NCBI GenBank assembly: GCA_900547125.1
Contig: URFU01000064.1
Coordinates: 1-12,859, forward strand
DNA length: 12,859 bases
DNA from: an uncultured Collinsella sp.
Lineage (GTDB): Bacteria > Actinomycetota > Coriobacteriia > Coriobacteriales > Coriobacteriaceae
Direction: 5' to 3'
Shown: piece by piece, positions 6,613-12,859 of the stretch
How the letters are laid out: each line of letters begins with the position of its first letter
Numbering within the stretch: the stretch's first letter is position 1
Made by a program: the position numbers and the translations under genes
Notes under the pieces: model-generated
Told to the model about the DNA's origin: nothing
Databases searched by the model: none
The model's input: the letters and a program-made list of their open reading frames with translations, nothing else

Positions 6613-7272
6613 GTGAACAAGAGCAAGCGCATCGCCATCAGTCTGATCGCGGGCGTGCTCGCCGCGTTGCTCTGCATGGTCTACGCATCGTCGATCCGCT
6701 CGCGGGCTGAGCAGGCCCAGGCCGAGACGCTGGCCAAGTATGGCGGCGATCGCGTCGAGGTGTGCGTCGCGGCACGCGATATCGATGCGGGCGAGACGCT
6801 TGACGAGACCAATGTCATAACCCAGGAATGGCTGGCGAGCCTACTGCCGCGCGATGCGGCGACCGAGTTGCGCCAGGTGCGCGGCGACGTGACGACCTCA
6901 CGCATCCCTAAAAATGCCGTGATTTGCGATGTCTACACCAAGGCCGAAAGCCACACGTTCGAGGTGCCCAAAGGCAAGGTCGCCGTTTCGGTGGCGGTCG
7001 ATGCCGAGCATTCGGTCGGGGGCGCCACGGGCGTGGGCAGCTACGTGGACGTGTACGTGCAAAAGGACGGCGTGACCGATCGGCTGTGCGGCGCGCGCGT
7101 AATCGATACCAGCGAAGATGCCGGCGCCACGCGTGAAGGCAAGATCGAATGGGTGACGCTGGCGGCCGACCCTGATGTCGTTAAGGTATTGCTGGGGGCC
7201 TCGTGTATGGGGACGGTCAGTTTGACGATTCCCGCCACGGTGCGCGACAAAAAGAGCGGAGGCGACGAGTGA
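6613..7272 (+). CDS. cpaB: CpaB/RcpC-like SAF-domain pilus assembly protein
   Basis: First gene of the Tad pilus operon. The 219-aa protein has a short basic N-terminus, one membrane helix (about residues 7-26), then an extracytoplasmic SAF-type domain (about 48-110, with the V-A-A-R-D-I-D-A-G-E-T-L signature) and the second CpaB/RcpC domain (about 120-205). In diderm bacteria CpaB/RcpC works with the outer-membrane secretin; here it probably acts outside the membrane near the pilus base, in a way not known to me. The GTG at 6613 is chosen because AGAGGAG lies five bases upstream; an in-frame TTG at 6598 would overlap that site. The stop codon shares one base with the tadZ start (TGATG), which suggests coupled translation. 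Confidence 0.87.
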   Translation: MNKSKRIAISLIAGVLAALLCMVYASSIRSRAEQAQAETLAKYGGDRVEVCVAARDIDAGETLDETNVITQEWLASLLPRDAATELRQVRGDVTTSRIPKNAVICDVYTKAESHTFEVPKGKVAVSVAVDAEHSVGGATGVGSYVDVYVQKDGVTDRLCGARVIDTSEDAGATREGKIEWVTLAADPDVVKVLLGASCMGTVSLTIPATVRDKKSGGDE

Positions 7273-8915
7273 TGAAAGCGATCTGGCTTGCATGCTGCGC
7301 GTGCGGTGATTACGGATTGCTGCAGCGGGAAGTCGAGGGCCGCGATGCGGGCGCGCAAGTGCTTCGCGTGGGCGACCTGGATGGGCTGGTGTCCATGGCA
7401 CGGGCGTTTCCGTCGCGTCGCGGGGCGGCGATTATCGCGGCAGCCCTGTTCGATGCCGAAGACGTGCGAAAGACCGTTGCGCGCCTGACGGCCGAGGGCC
7501 GCGTGAGCCGCGTGGTCGTACTGATAGAGACGCTCGATCCTTCGGATATCGAGGGGCTGTTTCGCGCAGGGGCGACCGAGGTTATCGCTGCGCGCAGCAT
7601 ATGCGGCAACGGGCGCGCGGGCGAGGGAACGGTTGATTACGGCCGGTGTATGACGATTGAGCCCGATGCTTTTGTTGATAGGGAACCCGGGGCGCCTCGC
7701 GCTACAAGAGGCCCGCGTGTTGATGATTATGGAAAAGCGGAAGCCGAGCATGATCGGTGTTCCCGGGATCCCCTTGCATACGATGATGTCGGAGAGCCGG
7801 TGCCGTATGGCGAGGAGCTTCTGGCTGTAGATATGGGATACGTGCATGGCGTGAGCCTGGTCGATGAGCTCGACGAGGTGGAGGGGCTTGCCGGGAGCGA
7901 CAATGCTCGTGCCGATGCGACCGTGAAGTCTCCAGGCTCGGCCTCGCAGGCCGAGCAGCCTGCCATGCCGGCTTGGGCGCAGCATATGAGCGCTGCCGGG
8001 GAGACGGGGACGTTGCCGTCCGTGCCCGCGTCGCCTGCCCCCACGCCGCCGGCGGATGCCGCCGCTCCGTCGCATCGAGCCCCGGTTGTCTGCGTCGTCT
8101 CGGGTTCGGGCGGTTGCGGCAAGTCGACGATCGTCGCCGCCATGGCGCACGCGGCGTCGCTGCTGGGCCTGCGTGCTGCCGTGCTCGACTTGGACCTGAT
8201 GTTTGGAAACCTCTATGACCTGTTAGGTGCCGATACCCCGCATGACATGGCGACGCTTATCGAGCCATCGGCTGCGGGCGCACTTGCCGAATCGGACATC
8301 GTGGCCGCCTCGATGCGCGTGGCCCCGGGCGTCACGCTTTGGGGGCCGGTCGCCGCGCCCGAACAGGCCGAGCTCATGGCGCGTCCGGTGGAGCTGCTGC
8401 TCGACGTCTTGCGCCGCGAATCCGACGTGGTGCTTGTCGACACCTCGGTCTTTTGGGGTGACGCCGTGGCGGCCGCGGTGGCGGCAAGCGACCGCTGCCT
8501 GGTCGTGGGCGATCCGTCGGTGTCGTCTGCGACGTCCGCGGCACGCGTTATCGAACTGGCGAGCCGTGTGGGCGTGCCGCGTACGCGCATGAGCGCCGTA
8601 TTCAACCGGTTTGGCGCGCGCGGCGCTGACGAGGATGTCGCCATGCGCTTTGAGATTGCCTGCGCGTTGAGCTCCAAGATCCGCATCGCCGACGGCGGGC
8701 AGGACTTGGCGGCGCTCATGGCATTCGGCCGTGCTGACGAGGCAGTGGGCCAAACCAGCGCTTTTGCCACCAGCGTGCGCGAAGCCACGCGCAAGATGCT
8801 CGTGGAGCTGGGCTGCGCCGTCGGTCCCTGGAGCGATATGGTCACCGACCGTGCGACGCGTACCGAGCGCCCGCGCATCCGTCTTCCCTGGTCGCGCGAG
8901 GGTGATTCGCGATGA
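7272..8915 (+). CDS. tadZ: TadZ/CpaE-like ParA-family pilus localisation ATPase
   Basis: Probable cytoplasmic or membrane-associated protein that positions the Tad pilus machine. The 547-aa protein has three parts: an N-terminal receiver-like alpha/beta domain (about 1-110), a long acidic, then Pro/Ala-rich linker (about 112-270), and a ParA/MinD-type ATPase domain (about 270-515) with a basic tail. The P-loop is GSGGCGKST (278-286): the P-loop lysine K284 is present, but the MinD/ParA signature lysine is replaced by S279, as in some TadZ proteins with atypical P-loops. The A' segment is DLDLMFG (306-312) and Walker B is VVLVD (386-390). ATG 7272 is chosen for GGAGG nine bases upstream and the one-base overlap with cpaB; an in-frame ATG at 7203 lies deep in cpaB. 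It overlaps tadA by four bases (ATGA). Confidence 0.88.
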   Translation: MKAIWLACCACGDYGLLQREVEGRDAGAQVLRVGDLDGLVSMARAFPSRRGAAIIAAALFDAEDVRKTVARLTAEGRVSRVVVLIETLDPSDIEGLFRAGATEVIAARSICGNGRAGEGTVDYGRCMTIEPDAFVDREPGAPRATRGPRVDDYGKAEAEHDRCSRDPLAYDDVGEPVPYGEELLAVDMGYVHGVSLVDELDEVEGLAGSDNARADATVKSPGSASQAEQPAMPAWAQHMSAAGETGTLPSVPASPAPTPPADAAAPSHRAPVVCVVSGSGGCGKSTIVAAMAHAASLLGLRAAVLDLDLMFGNLYDLLGADTPHDMATLIEPSAAGALAESDIVAASMRVAPGVTLWGPVAAPEQAELMARPVELLLDVLRRESDVVLVDTSVFWGDAVAAAVAASDRCLVVGDPSVSSATSAARVIELASRVGVPRTRMSAVFNRFGARGADEDVAMRFEIACALSSKIRIADGGQDLAALMAFGRADEAVGQTSAFATSVREATRKMLVELGCAVGPWSDMVTDRATRTERPRIRLPWSREGDSR

Positions 8916-10240
8916 GTTTGCAAACAAGGATTAAGGAAGCCGGTGCGGCCGCGGCGACAGTGCCTGTTGATGCGGGACGCCACCGTGCCGTCAAGCGCCG
9001 CACCAAACGCGCCGTGATGGACCGCATGGGCTATGACGAGGTGGCGCGTATCAGCGCATACATCGATCCGGCGCGCGCCCGCTCGGAATTGCGTCCTGCG
9101 GTGGAGGCGGCGCTCAACGTGGAGGAGCCGGGCGACCTGGCGACGCCCGAGCGCGAGACCATCATTGACGAGATTTTGGATGACGTGGTGGGCCTGGGCC
9201 CGCTGCAGCCGCTCATCGAGGACGACACCGTTACCGAGATCATGATCAACGGCTGCCGCTCGGCTTTCTTTGAACGCGGCGGCGTCTTGTACCCCATCGA
9301 GCATGCGTTTGAGGATGATGAGCAGATCCGTGTGCTTATCGACCGCATTATCTCGCCACTTGGCCGCCGTATCGACGAGCGCAGCCCCATCGTCAACGCC
9401 CGCCTTAAAACGGGCTATCGCGTCAACGCGGTGATCCCGCCCGTGGCGATCGATGGGCCAATCCTCACCATCCGCAAGTTTTCAGACCGCATCTGTTCGT
9501 TGGACGAGCTTGTGGGCCTGGGGTCGCTACCGCTTTGGTATGCGCAGCTGCTTTCGTGTGCGGTATCGCTGCGCCAGGATTTGGCGGTTGCAGGTGGCAC
9601 GGGGTCGGGCAAGACCACACTGCTCAACGCGCTATCGTGCGAGATATCCACCGGCGAGCGCATCGTGACGATCGAGGACTCCGCCGAGCTCAAGTTTGCA
9701 CATCACCCGCATGTGGTTCGCCTGGAGGCGCGCGAGGCTTCAATTGAGGGCGAGGGCGCGGTGACAATCCGCGATCTGGTGACCAACGCCCTGCGCATGC
9801 GTCCCGACCGTATTGTGGTGGGTGAGGTGCGCGGTGCGGAATGTTGCGACATGCTGCAGGCCATGAACACCGGGCACGACGGATCGCTCACCACGCTTCA
9901 TGCGGGCACCGAGCAGGAGACCGTGGTGCGTTTGACGCTGCTTGCGCGCTATGGCATCGATCTGCCGAGCGAGCTTATCGAGGAGCAGATTGCCATGGCG
10001 CTCGACGGCATCGTGATGTCCGAGCGTCATGCGGACGGCAGGCGTTTCGTGTCCTCCTATTCGGGGGTGCGACGCGGCACGTCAGGCGGCGTGGAGCTTG
10101 AGCGCTACGTGACGTTCGATGCCGCCACGCGCACCTGGACGCTCGATCGCGAGCCTCCGTTTATCGCGGAGGGCCTGCGCTCGGGAACGCTCACACAAGA
10201 GGAGGTGGACGAATGGAGATCGTTGTGCCCCTCGTCGTAG
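8912..10240 (+). CDS. tadA: TadA/CpaF-type secretion ATPase
   Basis: Hexameric cytoplasmic ATPase of the type II/IV secretion superfamily that powers Tad pilus assembly. At 442 aa it is of normal length. Visible motifs: Walker A GGTGSGKTT (228-236), Asp box EDSAEL (255-260), Walker B RIVVGEVRG (300-308, catalytic E305) and His box GHDGSLTTLHA (321-331). The N-terminal domain contains the family's LGPLQPL and EIMINGC segments (95-101 and 109-115). Its start overlaps the tadZ stop by four bases with only a weak purine-rich site upstream (8898-8905), so translation is probably coupled. Its last 28 bases overlap tadB. Confidence 0.96.
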   Translation: MSLQTRIKEAGAAAATVPVDAGRHRAVKRRTKRAVMDRMGYDEVARISAYIDPARARSELRPAVEAALNVEEPGDLATPERETIIDEILDDVVGLGPLQPLIEDDTVTEIMINGCRSAFFERGGVLYPIEHAFEDDEQIRVLIDRIISPLGRRIDERSPIVNARLKTGYRVNAVIPPVAIDGPILTIRKFSDRICSLDELVGLGSLPLWYAQLLSCAVSLRQDLAVAGGTGSGKTTLLNALSCEISTGERIVTIEDSAELKFAHHPHVVRLEAREASIEGEGAVTIRDLVTNALRMRPDRIVVGEVRGAECCDMLQAMNTGHDGSLTTLHAGTEQETVVRLTLLARYGIDLPSELIEEQIAMALDGIVMSERHADGRRFVSSYSGVRRGTSGGVELERYVTFDAATRTWTLDREPPFIAEGLRSGTLTQEEVDEWRSLCPSS

Positions 10241-11139
10241 GGGGCTTGACAGGGCTTTCTGCCGCGGTGGCGTGCGGGGCGGAGCCTCGTGTGTCGCGCG
10301 TGCCGCCGGCGGAACTGGTCAGTCATGCGCTTGAGTCGGTTGCCGAGAGGCTGCCGCGCGAGTTGGTAGAAAACGACCTGCTAAAAAAGATTGCCCGCTC
10401 CTGGGCGGCGCTGGTTCCAGCACATCGCCTTGGCCTTGTTATCGAGGATGACGAGGCGCGCCTGGCATGCTTGCTGCTATCGAGTGGTGTCTGCGGCATT
10501 GCCCTGACTGTCGTATCGCTGTCGCCCATCGGCTTTGTCCTGGGGCTGCTCGCACCGTTTGGCGTAGGCGCCGCTCGCGACACCTTCGACCGTCGCCGCG
10601 AGCAACACGATGTGGAAGAAGCCATGCCCGAGGCCTTTACGGCGCTCTCTATGTCGCTCGCCTCGGGTCATTCGCTGGCCCAGGGCATGAGGTTTGTGGG
10701 AACTCACGCGCAAGAGCCGGTGCATACCGAGTTTTTGCGCGTGGCGACGGCGATCGACTGCGGCGTCTCGGCGACTGATGCGTTGGATGACCTACTCGAC
10801 CGTATCGATGCCCCCGGCCTTTCGCTTGTCACCTTGGCGCTCAAGGTGTCGCAGCGAACCGGTGCCCCGCTTGCCGACCTGTTGTCCGAGGCGTCGAGCA
10901 TGGTGGGGGAGCGCATTGAGCTCAAGCGCCGCTTGGACGTCAAGACATCGCAGGCTCGTATGTCGGCACACATGGTCTCGGCGATGCCGGCGGGTATGTG
11001 CGCGGTGCTGGCGCTGCTTTCGGCCGACTTTCGCCGCGGCCTTGCAACGCCGGCGGGTGCCGGTGCCGTGGTACTGGGACTTGCCCTCAACGCCGTCGCC
11101 CTGGTGGTCATCCGACGCATTATGCGGGTGGAGCTATGA
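10213..11139 (+). CDS. tadB: TadB-like pilus platform membrane protein
   Basis: Inner-membrane platform protein with a type II secretion F domain (about residues 136-265), which together with TadC passes pilin subunits to the growing pilus under TadA control. It has 308 aa. The N-terminus is hydrophobic (about 3-20), a likely pair of helices spans about 84-121, the cytoplasmic F domain starts near the MPEAFTALS segment (138-146), and helices at about 252-270 and 281-301 close the protein. The ATG has a strong GAGGAGG site about seven bases upstream, inside the tadA 3' end; the two genes overlap by 28 bases. It overlaps tadC by four bases. Confidence 0.9.
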   Translation: MEIVVPLVVGGLTGLSAAVACGAEPRVSRVPPAELVSHALESVAERLPRELVENDLLKKIARSWAALVPAHRLGLVIEDDEARLACLLLSSGVCGIALTVVSLSPIGFVLGLLAPFGVGAARDTFDRRREQHDVEEAMPEAFTALSMSLASGHSLAQGMRFVGTHAQEPVHTEFLRVATAIDCGVSATDALDDLLDRIDAPGLSLVTLALKVSQRTGAPLADLLSEASSMVGERIELKRRLDVKTSQARMSAHMVSAMPAGMCAVLALLSADFRRGLATPAGAGAVVLGLALNAVALVVIRRIMRVEL

Positions 11140-11777
11140 GCGCCCTGGTCGGGGTCGCGGCATGCCTGTGCGCGCTCAGCGTGTTTATCGTGACAGGGCT
11201 CAATCGTGCGGACGCATGCAAGATCGCCCAGGTCTGCAAACGCGAGGCGCTGCTGGTTGTTGCGGCTGCCCGATCGGTGACCGATGTCCTGGTAGCACGG
11301 TTGAGGGGCATGCTCGGCACGGGTGGTACGGCGCAGGTGTCGCTCGGCGAGGTGTCCGAGATGATCGACGTGGTGCGTCTGGGGCTTTCGGCCGGCCTTT
11401 CGTTCGATGCGGCGCTTGAGGTTTTTTGCGCCAATCGCCAATCGACGTTGGCGCTCCGCCTTGAGCGAGCCTGCATGGCATGGCGGGTGGGCGTAGGGAC
11501 GCGAGAGGATGAGCTTCTGGCGGCCGCGCGCGACCTGGATGTGCGGGCGCTCGAGACCTTTGCCATCACAGCGGGGCAGGCGCTTGCTCTCGGTGCCCCG
11601 CTTGCCGAGACGCTGGCGGCCCAAAGTCGCGAGATTCGCGCGGCCCATCGCGCCGCGGTCGAGCGCGAGATTGAGCGTGCGCCGGTCAAGTTGCTGATTC
11701 CCACCGGCACGCTCATCTTGCCGGCGTTGCTTCTGTCCATATTGGGCCCGCTGCTGGGAGCAGGCGGGATGATGTAG
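11136..11777 (+). CDS. tadC: TadC-like pilus platform membrane protein
   Basis: Second F-domain platform protein. At 213 aa it is shorter than most TadC proteins (near 300 aa). It has one N-terminal helix (about 2-20), a cytoplasmic linker, the F domain (about 73-185) with the usual amphipathic helices, and a C-terminal hydrophobic segment (about 186-208). It appears to lack the helix pair that normally precedes the F domain. The ATG at 11136 is chosen because it overlaps the tadB stop as ATGA; the longer in-frame start at 10998 would lie inside tadB. It is followed at once by a strong ribosome binding site for flp. Confidence 0.85.
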   Translation: MSALVGVAACLCALSVFIVTGLNRADACKIAQVCKREALLVVAAARSVTDVLVARLRGMLGTGGTAQVSLGEVSEMIDVVRLGLSAGLSFDAALEVFCANRQSTLALRLERACMAWRVGVGTREDELLAAARDLDVRALETFAITAGQALALGAPLAETLAAQSREIRAAHRAAVEREIERAPVKLLIPTGTLILPALLLSILGPLLGAGGMM

Positions 11778-11787
11778 GGAGGAATAC

Positions 11788-12021
11788 ATGAATACGATGA
11801 CTGACGTTGTTGGCAAGGTCTGGAGCTTGGCGTTTTGCCAGTCAATTCACGCTCGCCAGCGTGCCGAAGAACTGCTGCGGGAGGAGAGCGCGCAGGGCAC
11901 CACCGAGTACGCCATCCTAGTCGGTGTGCTCGTGGTGATTGCCATCATTGCCATCGTCGCATTTAAGGGCAAGGTCCAAGATTTATGGAGCGCTATCAGC
12001 GAGGGCATCAACAGCCTGTAG
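11788..12021 (+). CDS. flp: Flp-type (type IVb) major pilin
   Basis: Small prepilin that should form the Tad pilus shaft. It has 77 aa. A long charged leader (1-35) is followed by the hallmark E40-Y41 and a hydrophobic stretch (about 42-59), then a short amphipathic tail rather than a globular domain, as in Flp pilins. The family rule places Glu at +5 and Tyr at +6 after cleavage, which puts the cut after A35 (E-S-A / Q-G-T-T-E-Y); the usual -1 Gly is Ala. Cutting after G37 would put Glu at +3, which is atypical. The start has the strong site AGGGAGGA about 5 bases upstream, the best in the operon along with the second pilin, consistent with high expression. Confidence 0.92.
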   Translation: MNTMTDVVGKVWSLAFCQSIHARQRAEELLREESAQGTTEYAILVGVLVVIAIIAIVAFKGKVQDLWSAISEGINSL

Positions 12022-12548
12022 AGGGCGCCCGTCCCGTCGGCGCGTTGCTGGTGCTCGCCTGTGCGGTCGTGGCGGTGGCAGTGGCGGTTTGGGGGCTTAA
12101 CGCAGCACGGCAACAACGTTTAGGGGTTGCCGCGGATGCGGGCTCGGGCTCGGCTGCGGCGTCTCAAAAAGACGATGAGCGAGGCGCGGACGATGCGAAC
12201 GCCGCCGTCACGGCACAAACGTTCTTGCAAGCACTCGACGAGTGTGCGGACGCTGCAACGGGTTCATCTGCAAACAATGCCGTCGCTGTTCGTCTCGCAT
12301 GGTCCGAGTGCCGACCGATGACCGAAGCGGCGGCAGATATGCTGCGCGCCTATCGCGAGGTGCCCACGGCGCAACTTGCTCTGAGCGGCTATCTCGACAT
12401 CAAGGGCAACGTGTGGGGCGCTATCGTGCGTGACGGACGCGGCTGGGTCGATATGGTGACGGTTGCCGCGGATGCTGGTGATACTTCGTGTCGCCTGCGC
12501 GTGGTCCGCCTGACCCCGCAGACAACGAACTCAAAGGAGGGGTCGTGA
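11985..12548 (+). CDS. Unrecognised membrane-anchored protein of the Tad operon
   Basis: I do not recognise a family. The 187-aa protein has a short basic N-terminus, one membrane helix (about 18-39), a low-complexity Ala/Gly/Ser/Asp spacer (about 47-75), and a probable extracellular domain (about 76-178) with cysteines at 87, 109 and 169 and several tryptophans. The overall plan suggests an anchored surface or pilus-accessory protein. The ATG start overlaps flp by 37 bases and has no strong ribosome binding site, so it may be made by coupling at lower level than the pilin. A start further in (TTG near 12045) would cut into the helix. The 3' end contains the ribosome binding site of the next gene. 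Location between two pilin genes supports a role in pilus biogenesis. Confidence 0.75.
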   Translation: MERYQRGHQQPVEGARPVGALLVLACAVVAVAVAVWGLNAARQQRLGVAADAGSGSAAASQKDDERGADDANAAVTAQTFLQALDECADAATGSSANNAVAVRLAWSECRPMTEAAADMLRAYREVPTAQLALSGYLDIKGNVWGAIVRDGRGWVDMVTVAADAGDTSCRLRVVRLTPQTTNSKEGS

Positions 12549-12549
12549 A

Positions 12550-12768
12550 ATGCATGACGTCCTGCGCGAGGAATCTGCCCAGGCAACGGTCGAATACGCC
12601 ATCGTCACGGTGGCGCTGCTTTCCATCGTGCTGGCGATCGCGGGGCTTTGGCGTGCCGGTACCGATGGGCGCTTGGCGGCGCTGGTCGAGCGGGCGGCAT
12701 CTCACGGCGTCACCTCGACATCGGTTGTCGACGCTGCTGCGGGTGCTAAGGACATCGTGCTGTATTGA
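12550..12768 (+). CDS. Second short Flp-like pilin or pseudopilin
   Basis: A 72-aa protein with a 10-residue leader, the processing motif E-S-A / Q-A-T-V-E-Y (E15, Y16 at +5 and +6), a hydrophobic segment (about 17-35) and a short tail without a globular domain. No glycine precedes the hydrophobic segment, so Ala10 is the only sensible -1 residue. AAAGGAGGGG lies seven bases before the ATG, a near-perfect site, which predicts strong translation. It shares the R-E-E-S-A-Q leader end with flp and is likely an old duplicate that has diverged. It may be a minor pilin, or an alternative shaft subunit. Confidence 0.83.
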   Translation: MHDVLREESAQATVEYAIVTVALLSIVLAIAGLWRAGTDGRLAALVERAASHGVTSTSVVDAAAGAKDIVLY

Positions 12769-12859
12769 TGTTGCGCGCGAGGACCGGGCGCAGTCTACGG
12801 TCGAGGCCGCTTTTTTGCTGCCGACGTTTCTGACACTCATCCTTCTCGCGCTGCAACCG
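12743..12859 (+). CDS. tadE: TadE-like pseudopilin, N-terminal part (runs off the window)
   Basis: Thirty-nine codons are visible and the gene continues past the window edge. They encode R-E-D-R-A / Q-S-T-V-E-A-A-F-L-L-P followed by a hydrophobic stretch, the N-terminal signature of TadE-type pseudopilins (Glu then Ala instead of Tyr). The start is uncertain: GTG 12743 overlaps the previous gene by 26 bases and has no clear ribosome binding site. TTG 12725 upstream and a rarer ATT at 12764, which lies downstream of AAGGA, are alternatives. TadE proteins are processed by the same peptidase as Flp and are needed for pilus assembly. Confidence 0.75.
   Translation, partial: MLRTSCCIDVAREDRAQSTVEAAFLLPTFLTLILLALQP

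Noticed and set aside
6510..6710. Short frame beginning in the tad upstream region
   Set aside because: It has no ribosome binding site, runs out of frame into cpaB, and shows no recognisable features.
7203..7271. Upstream ATG extending tadZ by 23 residues
   Set aside because: It lies inside cpaB and encodes a charged stretch; ATG 7272 has GGAGG upstream and the one-base overlap typical of this operon.
7041..8150. 369-codon minus-strand frame opposite cpaB/tadZ
   Set aside because: It crosses two well-supported genes and has no recognisable domain or ribosome binding site.
10998..11135. Upstream ATG extending tadC by 46 residues
   Set aside because: It lies inside tadB and encodes an Arg/Cys/Gly-rich shadow sequence; ATG 11136 overlaps the tadB stop and begins the expected membrane helix.

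Overview
The window looks like chromosomal DNA of a high-GC, Gram-positive gut actinobacterium, most likely a coriobacterium close to Collinsella. This rests on strong G/C-ending codon bias, the protein sequences and the gene order; no search was run. Genes fill most of it. The few gene-free stretches are clearly more AT-rich and carry the regulatory signals.

Left part (1-5127). Pyruvate kinase (pyk) lies on the minus strand and ends in a textbook intrinsic terminator at 281-315. A 441-bp divergent intergenic region separates it from a plus-strand type II (SERCA/PMCA-like) cation P-type ATPase that keeps all the main Ca2+-site residues. The ATPase leader is the most interesting regulatory feature of the window. 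A 12-bp hairpin covers the whole Shine-Dalgarno sequence, its terminal loop is complementary to all seven bases of an upstream hairpin loop, and the same segments can refold into a competing long stem that frees the ribosome binding site. This looks like a two-state RNA switch of no class I recognise. A 95-nt, four-segment palindrome follows the ATPase, then a normal terminator.

Middle (5128-6412). A single-gene unit encodes the circularly permuted ribosome-assembly GTPase RsgA, with a lysine/alanine-rich N-terminal tail, and ends in its own terminator.

Right part (6413-12859, running off the end). This is a Tad (tight adherence, Flp/type IVb) pilus operon: cpaB (SAF domain), tadZ/cpaE (ParA-like), tadA/cpaF (secretion ATPase), tadB and tadC (inner-membrane platform), flp (pilin), an unrecognised membrane-anchored protein, a second short Flp-like pilin, and the start of a tadE-like pseudopilin. 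Most neighbours overlap by 1 to 37 bases, so they are probably one translationally coupled transcript. TadA would power TadB/TadC to extrude Flp subunits, TadZ would place the machine, and the TadE-like protein and second pilin would be minor subunits. No prepilin peptidase and no outer-membrane secretin lie in the window. All three prepilin-like proteins carry Ala, not Gly, at the inferred -1 cleavage position, inside a shared R-E-[ED]-x-A-Q-x-[ST]-[TV]-E motif.

No rRNA, tRNA, CRISPR array, insertion sequence or integrase was seen.
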